Positions 23,437-29,664 of a stretch of DNA of 36,372 nucleotides are shown one piece after another. Position 1 is the first letter of the stretch. Every line of letters starts with the position of its first letter. A program made the translations under genes and the position numbers. The notes beneath the pieces were generated by a model. It worked only from the letters and a program-made list of their open reading frames with translations. It had not been told where the DNA came from and did not search any database. Source of the stretch: a virus; the IMG/VR virus record IMGVR_UViG_3300032050_000398, positions 1 to 36,372 of that record; one strand, given 5' to 3'.

Positions 23437-23602
23437 TTTCATTAATGCATGTTTAAATGGTTTGATATACAGCACTGGAGTTGTTTGTGTTGTTGACCAT
23501 CCAAACCCTCCAGTGGTAAAATACTATGAACCTGGTAAGTCTTGCTATGTTAATGGAACTTTTTATATTAAATGTGAGGATAGATTAAATGGCTCTAAGT
23601 GA
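23429..23602 (+). CDS. Small protein, 57 aa
   Basis: ATG ORF starting MVNFINACLNGLIYSTGVVC, with VVDHPNPPVVKYYEPGKSC and a final CEDRLNGSK. Overlaps the previous gene by eight bases and the next by 14. Four Cys residues are spread through it without a clear ribbon pattern. Function unknown. Confidence 0.6.
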   Translation: MVNFINACLNGLIYSTGVVCVVDHPNPPVVKYYEPGKSCYVNGTFYIKCEDRLNGSK

Positions 23603-23819
23603 ATCGGTTGAAGAAAGTCTAAAAGAGGCAGAAGCAAGTTTGCGTAACGCACTTGCATATGCAGCAAGGCAGGAAAAACCATTTGTTGCTCGCGAAATAT
23701 CTGAAATGGTATGTCGTATCGATACCCTTATTAAAACAGATCAACTTTTTGATAAACTTGAAGAAAGATTGAAGGGAGACGGCGAGGATCGTGGTTCTTT
23801 TGGAACTTTCTTCGGTTAA
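23589..23819 (+). CDS. Small conserved phage protein, 76 aa
   Basis: Helical, with ESVEESLKEAEASLRNALAY, a CRIDTLIKTDQLFDKLEERL segment and a Gly/Phe tail GSFGTFFG. GAGG lies upstream of the ATG. I recall close relatives in cyanophages but no function. A gap of 90 nt with a late promoter follows. Confidence 0.75.
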   Translation: MALSESVEESLKEAEASLRNALAYAARQEKPFVAREISEMVCRIDTLIKTDQLFDKLEERLKGDGEDRGSFGTFFG

Positions 23820-23833
23820 GTTATGTAACAACA

Positions 23834-23842
23834 CTATAAATA
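23834..23842 (+). promoter_or_regulatory. Phage late promoter (CTATAAATA)
   Basis: Nine-base match to the cyanophage late form CTATAAATA. It lies 68 nt upstream of the 54-aa gene at 23910, in an otherwise empty gap. Confidence 0.72.
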
Positions 23843-23909
23843 CAATCTTAAGAAACCTCACATTTACCTTAAATAATGTTAGGATACGCTCATATGCGGG
23901 AGCAAACCG

Positions 23910-24074
23910 ATGACACATTCGGCACGAAATCAAAAAAAACTGACTGATGCTGAGTGGAAAGAAATGACAGCACTTAAAAATGCAATCAATGAACATCCTC
24001 AGTCAGTTGTTCCACAAAAAATGGAAGAGTTCACTGAGTATTTGGTAAGAAGTTTGCGAGAAAAAGGTGGGTGA
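23910..24074 (+). CDS. Small protein, 54 aa
   Basis: ATG ORF starting MTHSARNQKKLTDAEWKEMT and ending TEYLVRSLREKGG. GGGAG at 23898-23902 gives a well-spaced Shine-Dalgarno. Polar and helical. Behind a late promoter, so possibly expressed late, unlike its neighbours. Function unknown. Confidence 0.7.
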   Translation: MTHSARNQKKLTDAEWKEMTALKNAINEHPQSVVPQKMEEFTEYLVRSLREKGG

Positions 24075-24077
24075 AAC

Positions 24078-24132
24078 CACTTTAAAAACTGTCACAGCAC
24101 CTCTTGCGTAACCGCGCAGGGGGTGTTATATT
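24078..24132 (+). promoter_or_regulatory. Dyad-type promoter module with hairpin, copy 3
   Basis: CACTT-N4-AACTG (24078-24091) continuing TCACA, then an 11-bp hairpin (24098-24108/24115-24125, loop TAACCG), and TATATT at 24127-24132, 40 nt from AACTG. The hairpin fills the -35 region and could end upstream transcripts. It drives the helicase gene. Confidence 0.68.
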
Positions 24133-24154
24133 ATGTTTATTGAATTGATTGATC

Positions 24155-25381
24155 ATGTTTCAACTGCGTCCTCACCAACAACGTGCTCTGGATGCTCTTG
24201 CTAAGTATCTGAAGGGTCAAATTATCATTCCTACTGGCGGCGGTAAGACCAACGTTGCTATCTTTGATGTAATGCGTGAGTTTCTGAAAGAGACTTCTCA
24301 AACGATTGTGGTTGTTGCTCCTCGCATTCTCCTTGCTGAGCAACTTTCTAGTGAGTTTCTTGAGTTTATCACTAATGCTTCTGTGTTGCATGTTCATAGT
24401 GGTGAGACGCATCACCAGAGCACTACTCGCCCCAGTGAGATCCGCAACTGGGTAGATCAGACTCGTGGTAATAAACTGATCTTCACCACCTACAACTCCC
24501 TGCAGCGCCTACAGCAGGCAGATATTCACGTTGATACCATTTACTTCGATGAAGCACACAACTCTGTTCAGCGCCATTTCTTCCCTGCCACAGAGCATTT
24601 TTCTTCTACTGCTGACCGCTGCTATTTCTTCACTGCTACTCCTAAGCATTCTGCTACTATTTCCAAACCTGGTATGAATGACGCTGCTGTTTATGGCAAC
24701 GTTATTTGCAATGTTCCTGCTCCCGAACTTGTTCGTGGTGGTTTTATTGTTCCCCCTAAAGTTCATGTGAAGCAACTTCCTATGCTTACTAAAGGACAGC
24801 AAATTGCAGAACGCGATTGTGAGAATCTGATTGAAACTATTAACGAACATAAGTCCAGTAAGATTCTGATTTGTGCTAAGGCAGTCAAGCAAATTGTCAG
24901 TCTGATTTCTGAGTCTGATTTTTGCCAACAACTTGAGGATCGGGGTTATTCTTACATGTATATCAGTGCCAAGACTGGTGGCGTTATTGACGGCAAAAAA
25001 GTAAACCGTGAGGTATTCTTTGACACTCTTTCTGCGTGGGGTAAGGACAACGATAAGAAGTTTGTTGTTCTTCATCACAGCATTCTCTCTGAGGGTATCA
25101 ATGTCTCTGGTCTTGAGTCTGTGATCTTTATGCGTTCCATGGATTATATTGGTATTTCTCAAACCATTGGTCGCGTGATTCGAATGCATCATGACGACGC
25201 CAAAGGTCTTCGTGAGGGTGCTATTCAACCTGGCAACTTGGATCAATACACCAAATCTTTTGGTCTTGTCTGCGTACCTGTGTTCAACAATGTTGGAATC
25301 AGTACTGCAAAGAAAGTACAATCTGTAGTGGATATTATCTTCCAGCAAGGAGAAGCAGCAGTTTCTGTGGTAAAGCGATGA
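24155..25381 (+). CDS. Superfamily 2 DNA/RNA helicase
   Basis: 408 aa from the ATG at 24155; a TTG six bases earlier is in frame. Motifs in order: RPHQQRALDAL (Q-like), motif I PTGGGKT (26-32), Ia VVVAPRILLAEQL, motif II DEAH (132-135), motif III TATP (160-163), and motif VI QTIGRVIR (336-343). The arrangement is that of a UvsW/type III restriction-like SF2 helicase, shorter than T4 UvsW. Likely roles are replication fork or recombination intermediate processing. Codon use is visibly richer in G and C at third positions than in the fibre genes. It follows promoter copy 3 and overlaps the next gene by ATGA. Confidence 0.9.
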   Translation: MFQLRPHQQRALDALAKYLKGQIIIPTGGGKTNVAIFDVMREFLKETSQTIVVVAPRILLAEQLSSEFLEFITNASVLHVHSGETHHQSTTRPSEIRNWVDQTRGNKLIFTTYNSLQRLQQADIHVDTIYFDEAHNSVQRHFFPATEHFSSTADRCYFFTATPKHSATISKPGMNDAAVYGNVICNVPAPELVRGGFIVPPKVHVKQLPMLTKGQQIAERDCENLIETINEHKSSKILICAKAVKQIVSLISESDFCQQLEDRGYSYMYISAKTGGVIDGKKVNREVFFDTLSAWGKDNDKKFVVLHHSILSEGINVSGLESVIFMRSMDYIGISQTIGRVIRMHHDDAKGLREGAIQPGNLDQYTKSFGLVCVPVFNNVGISTAKKVQSVVDIIFQQGEAAVSVVKR

Positions 25382-25566
25382 AGGAAGGATTTATTATAGG
25401 AAAGGGTGACTATGCTGCTATACCTTTTGGTAAGCAGCTTATGGTCATTTATAGAGGAGAACAACTTAAAGTATGTCGCACAGAGAATTCTGCTCGTAGT
25501 TTCATACAACAACATAAAAAAGCGCAACGGGCCAGCAGCGCAGGTGCTAGTGGTCCTATTGGGTGA
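25378..25566 (+). CDS. Small protein, 62 aa
   Basis: ATGA-coupled to the helicase. Begins MKEGFIIGKGDYAAIPFGKQ and has LMVIYRGEQLKVCRTENSAR, a beta-rich core, then a basic and small-residue tail (HKKAQRASSAGASGPIG). Function unknown; co-expression with the helicase is inferred. Confidence 0.68.
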   Translation: MKEGFIIGKGDYAAIPFGKQLMVIYRGEQLKVCRTENSARSFIQQHKKAQRASSAGASGPIG

Positions 25567-25744
25567 AATTGCAAAAAAATCAGGTTTTTGCTTCAGTGGT
25601 GGACTGGGTTCTCACCAAGTCTTATTTGAGAATTTGGTGGGGGTCCAGCAGACCGATCAAAAATCCAATTCTCAGACTGTCCACTGATCTCCCACAGACC
25701 CTGCCAGATGCCATATACTACAAAGGTAGTCAAGGGAACGCCCC
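25567..25744 (+). other. Gene-free 178-nt gap with several hairpins
   Basis: No credible gene. A seven-base-pair stem GCAAAAA/TTTTTGC (25571-25577/25585-25591) follows the helicase operon. CACCAA/TTGGTG (25613-25618/25634-25639) sits within GGAC/GTCC (25601-25604/25643-25646). A longer-range pairing of 25592-25603 with 25679-25687 is also possible. The end of the gap holds promoter copy 4. It may be a terminator plus leader, or a small structured RNA. Confidence 0.45.
25666..25719 (+). promoter_or_regulatory. Dyad-type promoter module, copy 4
   Basis: Divergent copy: CAATT-N4-GACTG (25666-25679), continuing TCCAC, and TATACT at 25714-25719, exactly 39 nt from GACTG. The ATG of the next gene lies 26 nt beyond the -10. 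Confidence 0.6.
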
Positions 25745-26011
25745 ATGCAACTCTCTGCTCTCTCCAAGATTGACGGCAAACCTTCTATGGTTGTTGATTA
25801 TTATCCCGTCAAAGTTTCACTTAATGCAGATGTTTCTCCCAACTACATGCTCAAGGTTGTTTCTTTCAAGGGTGTTGATACCATGAGCAAGAAGGTTATC
25901 AGCAAGCGTGAGTTCGAGCGTGAGTGTGAGGAGCGTGTTGGTATGGGTTATGAAGTGACTGGTTTTAATACCATTCCCCAACTCGCTAATCCTATGTGGG
26001 GTGCTTGCTAA
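25745..26011 (+). CDS. Conserved small protein, 88 aa
   Basis: Begins MQLSALSKIDGKPSMVVDYY and has a KKVISKREFERECEERVGMG segment ending in ANPMWGAC. First gene behind promoter copy 4. The stop overlaps the next start (TAATG). Function unknown. Confidence 0.75.
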   Translation: MQLSALSKIDGKPSMVVDYYPVKVSLNADVSPNYMLKVVSFKGVDTMSKKVISKREFERECEERVGMGYEVTGFNTIPQLANPMWGAC

Positions 26012-26109
26012 TGGAAATTATACTGCCCATTCTTATTATCTCTGGTGGTATTGGGTGGGCATGTTTTTGTCTCTTTTCTGACTTTTTTGATTGCTTACCT
26101 AAAGACTAA
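26011..26109 (+). CDS. Tiny membrane protein, 32 aa
   Basis: ATG ORF of 33 codons whose start and stop both form TAATG overlaps with its neighbours, strong support for translation. The sequence is one hydrophobic segment (MEIILPILIISGGIGWACF) followed by a short acidic tail. A single transmembrane helix is likely. Function unknown. Confidence 0.68.
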   Translation: MEIILPILIISGGIGWACFCLFSDFFDCLPKD

Positions 26110-26495
26110 TGGCAACTCGTTCTCGCATTGGCATTGAACTCTCTGATGAATCTGTACTCTCTGTGTATCACCACTGGGACGGTTATCCCGAATGGTTGGG
26201 TCGTATTCTGAAGACTCATTATAATACTAAAGATAAAGTTGCTGAATTGATTGATGGTGGCGATATGTCCACTTGTTGGGATGAAGATAAAAAACCAGCA
26301 TATTATTCTGCTCGGGGAGAAGTTTGTCCGCCTCGCCTTGATGCTGACTTGTGTGAGTATCTGCTCCCCGATAATAGCGAAGAGTACGCCTATGTCTTCC
26401 GTAATGGTGAATGGGTGTGCTATAATATGAATCAGTTTGACGATTCCAAACTGCCTGAAGTCGTTGAAATTCCCTCTGGTGCTCTTGCTGCTTGA
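26109..26495 (+). CDS. Conserved phage/bacterial protein, 128 aa
   Basis: N-terminus MATRSRIGIELSDESVLSVYHHWDGYPEWLG is a well-conserved signature that I recall in cyanophages and some bacteria, followed by KVAELIDGGDMSTCWD, YYSARGE and a C-terminal YAYVFRNGEWVCYN. Conserved His-His-Trp-Asp suggests a binding or catalytic pocket, but the function is unknown to me. Confidence 0.8.
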   Translation: MATRSRIGIELSDESVLSVYHHWDGYPEWLGRILKTHYNTKDKVAELIDGGDMSTCWDEDKKPAYYSARGEVCPPRLDADLCEYLLPDNSEEYAYVFRNGEWVCYNMNQFDDSKLPEVVEIPSGALAA

Positions 26496-26498
26496 TCT

Positions 26499-26690
26499 AT
26501 GAAAACTTCTGCTACTGCTCTTGCTCTCTTTGTTGTAATTGTTCTTGCAACTGCTGGACTTCTTTTTGAGGCGTGGTTACTTGGACTGATTCTGTCTTGG
26601 TTTGGTGTATCCCTGTCCTTCTGGCAGAACTTTGCTATTATCTTTCTTGCTAATCTTATTTACAAACCCATTGGAGGTTCTTCTAAATGA
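26499..26690 (+). CDS. Small two-helix membrane protein, 63 aa
   Basis: Two hydrophobic stretches (ALALFVVIVLATAGLLFEAW and FWQNFAIIFLANLIY) predict two transmembrane helices with both ends on the same side. Four bases after the previous stop; ATGA overlap with the SPFH-like gene downstream, which is also membrane-linked. Function unknown. Confidence 0.75.
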   Translation: MKTSATALALFVVIVLATAGLLFEAWLLGLILSWFGVSLSFWQNFAIIFLANLIYKPIGGSSK

Positions 26691-27091
26691 CACAAGACAA
26701 TACTATGCGTAACGCCAGTATCATTGGCGTTTCTTTTATTCTTTCTCTGTTTATTATCAACGCAGTGGTTGGTCCTCTCTACAATGTCTGGGCACAATCG
26801 CTTCAAGGTAAAGCAGAACTTCAGAAAGCTGAGTACACTCGTCAGGTAGCAGTTCTTGAGGCACAAGCAAAGAAAGATAGTGCTCAACAACTTGCTGATG
26901 CTGAAATCATCCGTGCTGGTGGTGTTGCCAAAGCAAACGAGATTATCGGTAACTCGCTGAAAGACAATCGTGAGTATCTTCAGTATCTGTATATTACTGG
27001 CATCGAAGAAGGATCAAACAAAGGTAATGTGACGATCTATGTGCCTACCGAAGGTGGAATGCCTGTCCCTACACTTCAAATGAACAAATGA
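26687..27091 (+). CDS. SPFH/prohibitin-like membrane protein fragment, 134 aa
   Basis: N-terminal membrane helix (SIIGVSFILSLFIINAVVG), then an Ala/Glu/Gln-rich coiled coil (KAELQKAEYTRQVAVLEAQA, LADAEIIRAGGVAKANEIIG) and YLQYLYITGIEE, typical of the C-terminal half of stomatin/prohibitin/HflC proteins. The globular SPFH domain itself is absent. Family members scaffold membranes or regulate FtsH-type proteases, so interference with host membrane proteolysis is conceivable. Overlaps the next membrane protein by ATGA. Confidence 0.68.
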   Translation: MTQDNTMRNASIIGVSFILSLFIINAVVGPLYNVWAQSLQGKAELQKAEYTRQVAVLEAQAKKDSAQQLADAEIIRAGGVAKANEIIGNSLKDNREYLQYLYITGIEEGSNKGNVTIYVPTEGGMPVPTLQMNK

Positions 27092-27246
27092 ATCGTAAGT
27101 ATGTGATCGCTGGATTGATTGGTTTTTCTGCTATTCTTGGTTGGAATGTCTTTCTAATCCAGCGTGACGAGCGAATGTATGATTCTTACTACCGCACAAA
27201 AGCAGTAGAGAATCTTAAAAAACCACCTTCAACAGAAATTAGGTGA
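27088..27246 (+). CDS. Small membrane protein, 52 aa
   Basis: ATG ORF with one transmembrane segment (YVIAGLIGFSAILGWNVFLI) and a basic, polar tail (QRDERMYDSYYRTKAVENLK). ATGA-coupled to the SPFH-like gene; the three membrane proteins 26499-27246 form one translational unit. Its stop codon lies immediately before promoter copy 5. Confidence 0.68.
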   Translation: MNRKYVIAGLIGFSAILGWNVFLIQRDERMYDSYYRTKAVENLKKPPSTEIR

Positions 27247-27300
27247 CAGTTCATTAACTGGTACAATACCCATCAAATTCGGTGGGTTTTTTGCTATACT
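27247..27300 (+). promoter_or_regulatory. Dyad-type promoter module, copy 5
   Basis: CAGTT-N4-AACTG (27247-27260) continuing GTACA, and TATACT at 27295-27300, exactly 39 nt from AACTG. A terminator hairpin lies between the dyad and the -10. It drives the 45-aa gene at 27325. Confidence 0.7.
27268..27292 (+). terminator. Terminator hairpin inside promoter module copy 5
   Basis: Seven-base-pair stem ACCCATC/GGTGGGT (27268-27274/27281-27287), loop AAATTC, followed by an uninterrupted T run (27287-27292). It would end the helicase-to-membrane-protein operon just before the next -10. Confidence 0.75.
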
Positions 27301-27324
27301 AAAAAAGTAGTTGAGGAATTCGCA

Positions 27325-27462
27325 ATGGATCTATCTGAACTGATCGAAGAACTTCGTGAGATTGAAATTTATGGATCCGAACCTTCCGATTGGATGGGAT
27401 ATATGGGATCTGACGACTACTGGGTAGATCCTTCGGTGCCAGATCAAGAACTGGCATACTGA
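27325..27462 (+). CDS. Small acidic protein, 45 aa
   Basis: ATG ORF starting MDLSELIEELREIEIYGSEP and ending DPSVPDQELAY; strongly acidic. GAGGA precedes the ATG. The last codons contain the dyad of promoter copy 6, so coding and regulatory sequence overlap. Sole gene between two promoter modules. Acidic DNA-mimic or inhibitor roles are conceivable but unsupported. Confidence 0.68.
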   Translation: MDLSELIEELREIEIYGSEPSDWMGYMGSDDYWVDPSVPDQELAY

Positions 27463-27493
27463 GTTTACTGGGCACCCTAGGGTGCCCTATAAT
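27440..27493 (+). promoter_or_regulatory. Dyad-type promoter module with perfect palindrome, copy 6
   Basis: CAGAT-N4-AACTG (27440-27453) continuing GCATA, inside the end of the preceding gene. TATAAT lies at 27488-27493, exactly 39 nt from AACTG. The perfect 18-nt palindrome GGGCACCCTAGGGTGCCC (27470-27487) directly abuts the -10 and replaces the -35. It drives the 147-aa gene at 27522. Confidence 0.72.
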
Positions 27494-27521
27494 ACTTTCA
27501 TACGCAAGGGAACCAACCCCG

Positions 27522-27965
27522 ATGAGCACCACGACCTTCGCTGACTACGCTGCTTCTGCTCAAGCACGGCAAGACATTGCTTCTGCTGTTCTGGCGCACA
27601 CTTACGCATTGTGTGAAGCACTGCGTCAAAACTACATCGACTATTCTATTCGTACTCATCAAAAGTTTGTTGATGATGCTGATACTCACAACTATCACAA
27701 AGAGCAGATTTCTAAACTGAAGCAAGGCACTTGTGATTATGATTTCTATCCTGAGACTGGTAGAAAGTATCACAAAATTGTTATGAACGCTGCTGGATCT
27801 CGTTCGGTTCATGCTTTCGTTGATAAAAAGACTGGCGAAGTTTATAAGTCTGCCAGTTGGAAATCTCCTGCAAAAGGTGTACGTTATGACCTACGACTGA
27901 TCAAAGATCGTGAATGGTTGCTGGAAAATGCTGACTGGTCTGGTGGTTATCTTTATCAGCGTTGA
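27522..27965 (+). CDS. Conserved cyanophage protein, 147 aa
   Basis: N-terminal helical part (MSTTTFADYAASAQARQDIA, then ALRQNYIDYSIRTHQKF) and a C-terminal part with VHAFVDKKTGEVYKSASWKS and GVRYDLRLIKDREWLL. The FVDKKTG(E/D)VYK.ASWK segment is one I recall in cyanophage and marine Synechococcus proteins of unknown function. First gene behind promoter copy 6; TGATG overlap downstream. Confidence 0.8.
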   Translation: MSTTTFADYAASAQARQDIASAVLAHTYALCEALRQNYIDYSIRTHQKFVDDADTHNYHKEQISKLKQGTCDYDFYPETGRKYHKIVMNAAGSRSVHAFVDKKTGEVYKSASWKSPAKGVRYDLRLIKDREWLLENADWSGGYLYQR

Positions 27966-28231
27966 TGTATCTTCAAACCCAACACTTTCCTCAAATGACT
28001 GACTACCAACAAGAAATCAAAGATCTTACAACCACAAGATCTCTGCGTCTACTGCGTGATGGTTTCAAGAGTGATTTTGCAACGTTTGCTTACGCCGATG
28101 AGCGCATGACAGAATTGTTACAAGAACTTTCAAGTGAATTTGTCCAGGCAAACATTCCTATAGTTGATGAGGATAATGCAATGGATCTTTCTCTAATGCT
28201 TATGGAATCTCTTGACATTACTGCACGATAA
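27965..28231 (+). CDS. Conserved small phage protein, 88 aa
   Basis: The ATG at 27965 overlaps the preceding stop (TGATG); an internal ATG at 27995 gives MTDYQQEIKDL and may be the true start by resemblance to family members I recall. Helical, with SLRLLRDGFKSDFATFAYAD and ELLQELSSEFVQANIPIVDE. Function unknown. Confidence 0.75.
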   Translation: MYLQTQHFPQMTDYQQEIKDLTTTRSLRLLRDGFKSDFATFAYADERMTELLQELSSEFVQANIPIVDEDNAMDLSLMLMESLDITAR

Positions 28232-28233
28232 TT

Positions 28234-28374
28234 ATGTACACAAACAACACAAAACTTGAAAAAATCATTCAAAATATGACAAAAGAACAAGTTGAAGAAT
28301 TCTTTTGTGAATGTGAGATTCAAGCGTCAAAGTTTGAAGTAACCCTTGATTATTATTTCCGAGAATTTGTATGA
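28234..28374 (+). CDS. Small protein, 46 aa
   Basis: ATG ORF starting MYTNNTKLEKIIQNMTKEQV and ending LDYYFREFV. Two bases after the previous stop and ATGA-coupled to the next gene. Helical, with two Cys (FFCECE). Function unknown. Confidence 0.65.
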   Translation: MYTNNTKLEKIIQNMTKEQVEEFFCECEIQASKFEVTLDYYFREFV

Positions 28375-28547
28375 GTGAAGAGTTAAAATTAATTTTTTGT
28401 CTACAACAAATTGAAAACATTTCAAATTTGGTTAAAGGCAATGAGTGGGAACATTTCTTAGTTTCCAAATTGATTTCTCTTAAGGTTGAATTCGAGCGTC
28501 AACTGGAATTGACAAAGCAAAAACAGCGTGCTACTATCAAGGAGTAA
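28371..28547 (+). CDS. Small helical protein, 58 aa
   Basis: ATG ORF starting MSEELKLIFCLQQIENISNL and ending ELTKQKQRATIKE. ATGA overlap upstream. Almost entirely helix-forming, with heptad-like leucines. Function unknown. Confidence 0.65.
   Translation: MSEELKLIFCLQQIENISNLVKGNEWEHFLVSKLISLKVEFERQLELTKQKQRATIKE
28509..28537 (+). promoter_or_regulatory. Possible sigma70-type promoter
   Basis: TTGACA (28509-28514), a 17-nt spacer, TACTAT (28532-28537), at the 3' end of the preceding gene and 23 nt upstream of the ATG at 28561. An AACTGG lies at 28501 but at the wrong distance (31 nt) and without the dyad partner, so it is not counted as a copy of the dyad module. Confidence 0.35.
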
Positions 28548-28560
28548 TTTAGAAAACCAA

Positions 28561-28800
28561 ATGAAGTATCTTTACATTGTTCGTTACTGGGTTCCATTTC
28601 CTTCTTCTGAGTATGGTGGGGTAATCAGTGTAATTGCAGGCAATGACGAGGAGTGTCATGATATCTTGCTTGAATGGCGTGATGACTACAACTCTCAATA
28701 TGATTCAAACATTATGGAAGAGGTCAAGCTTGCCGTTCGATATGAACTGAATCCTCAAGTTGAATATGACACTGGAATTGTAGATTCTTTTACTACCTGA
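28561..28800 (+). CDS. Conserved phage protein, 79 aa
   Basis: The start is placed at 28561 because MKYLYIVRYWVPFPSSEYGG is the conserved N-terminus I recall from cyanophage relatives; extending upstream would only read another gene's frame. It continues VISVIAGNDEECHDILLEW and ends TGIVDSFTT. Mixed alpha/beta; function unknown. Confidence 0.78.
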   Translation: MKYLYIVRYWVPFPSSEYGGVISVIAGNDEECHDILLEWRDDYNSQYDSNIMEEVKLAVRYELNPQVEYDTGIVDSFTT

Positions 28801-28802
28801 TC

Positions 28803-29084
28803 ATGATTGATTTCCCACACAAGGCACCAGAAGGTTACACTTATGAATTTGAAAACTTTAAGCGCAATACTACTCGTATTATGCTACGTTTTCATAAAAA
28901 GTTTGACTACAATCTCGGAAAACCTGTTGCAACAGTTTGGGGATTCTATGACTCAAAGAAAGACAAGTATTTTGCGCCAGTAAATTCTGCAACAATTGGA
29001 AAAGAAGTTGATATTCATTCAACTCGTCCATGGTCTGCAATGAAAATCAACCTTACACCTCTTGAACTCGCATTTTATGACTAA
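28803..29084 (+). CDS. Conserved phage protein, 93 aa
   Basis: Contains FPHKAPEGYTYEFENFKRNT, IMLRFHKKFDYN, and a VWGFYDSKKDKYFAPVNSAT block with a final TPLELAFYD. Beta-rich, single domain. Two bases after the previous stop, eight-base overlap with the next. Function unknown. Confidence 0.78.
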   Translation: MIDFPHKAPEGYTYEFENFKRNTTRIMLRFHKKFDYNLGKPVATVWGFYDSKKDKYFAPVNSATIGKEVDIHSTRPWSAMKINLTPLELAFYD

Positions 29085-29241
29085 GCAAAATCAAATTGAT
29101 CTAATCGAAGAATTTTACTGCGATAGAATTCAGTATCTTGTTGACAATGAAATGTACTTGGAGGCACATTCGATCTTTGAGGAATTCGTTGTAAATGACG
29201 AAGAACCTACCGATTATCTTTTTATTGCCTCTGTAAACTAA
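29077..29241 (+). CDS. Small acidic protein, 54 aa
   Basis: ATG ORF starting MTKQNQIDLIEEFYCDRIQY with a helix pair (LVDNEMYLEAHSIFEEFVV) and the end TDYLFIASVN. Tetratricopeptide-like helical hairpin is possible but too short to claim. Overlaps the previous gene by eight bases. Confidence 0.66.
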   Translation: MTKQNQIDLIEEFYCDRIQYLVDNEMYLEAHSIFEEFVVNDEEPTDYLFIASVN

Positions 29242-29252
29242 TATAACGTCAT

Positions 29253-29426
29253 ATGTTTACTCCAGGCGAAAAAGTCTACTACAAAGGATTATCTGGAACA
29301 GTTAATTTTGTCTGTTCGAAATATATTACAATCCTGGTGAAAAAGGGTGAACACAAATCTCTTGACGTTAATGTTTTAGTTCATCCAGAAAATTATGATA
29401 ATGTAGTAGATTTTAATTCCAAATAA
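29253..29426 (+). CDS. Small beta-rich protein, 57 aa
   Basis: ATG ORF starting MFTPGEKVYYKGLSGTVNFV and continuing CSKYITILVKKGEH. The short strands and FTPGEKVYYKG opening resemble SH3-like barrels found in small phage proteins, a weak inference. Function unknown. Confidence 0.68.
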   Translation: MFTPGEKVYYKGLSGTVNFVCSKYITILVKKGEHKSLDVNVLVHPENYDNVVDFNSK

Positions 29427-29440
29427 TAAGAAGATTAATA

Positions 29441-29659
29441 ATGAAATCAATATGGAGACTATGGGCGAAGGCGCTAGGGGAAAAGGCACACAAAAAAGAT
29501 TGTGTTGCTGATAAAGTTGCGATTATCCGAACAGTCATATTCGCAACTTATTTGATCACAAATATGTTCATTGTTGCTGGTGTTATTCGACATTGGAATG
29601 AAAAAACAATTGAAATTTACATTGAACAACCAGAACAAATTTCTAACCAATTAATGTAA
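29441..29659 (+). CDS. Conserved small membrane protein, 72 aa
   Basis: The N-terminus MKSIWRLWAKALGEKAHKKD is followed by one transmembrane segment (TVIFATYLITNMFIVAGVI) and a periplasmic or cytoplasmic tail with HWNEKTIEIYIEQP. I recall close relatives in cyanophages without function. It directly precedes the RlpA-like gene, suggesting a joint envelope role. Confidence 0.78.
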   Translation: MKSIWRLWAKALGEKAHKKDCVADKVAIIRTVIFATYLITNMFIVAGVIRHWNEKTIEIYIEQPEQISNQLM

Positions 29660-29664
29660 TTTTT

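Noticed and set aside
24509-25348. 279-codon open frame antisense to the helicase
   Set aside because: Shadow of the helicase gene; the protein has no domain character and the helicase motifs on the other strand explain the sequence.
24155-25381. Naming the helicase uvsW
   Set aside because: SF2 motifs are clear, but the protein is much shorter than T4 UvsW and no UvsW-specific N-terminal domain is visible.
25563-25886. 107-codon frame spanning the gap and the 88-aa gene
   Set aside because: It reads through the promoter module and overlaps a better-supported gene in another frame; composition is not protein-like.
28501-28537. Ninth copy of the dyad promoter module (AACTGG at 28501)
   Set aside because: Distance to the -10-like TACTAT is 31 nt instead of 38-40 and the CAnTT half is missing. 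It was listed only as a possible ordinary promoter.
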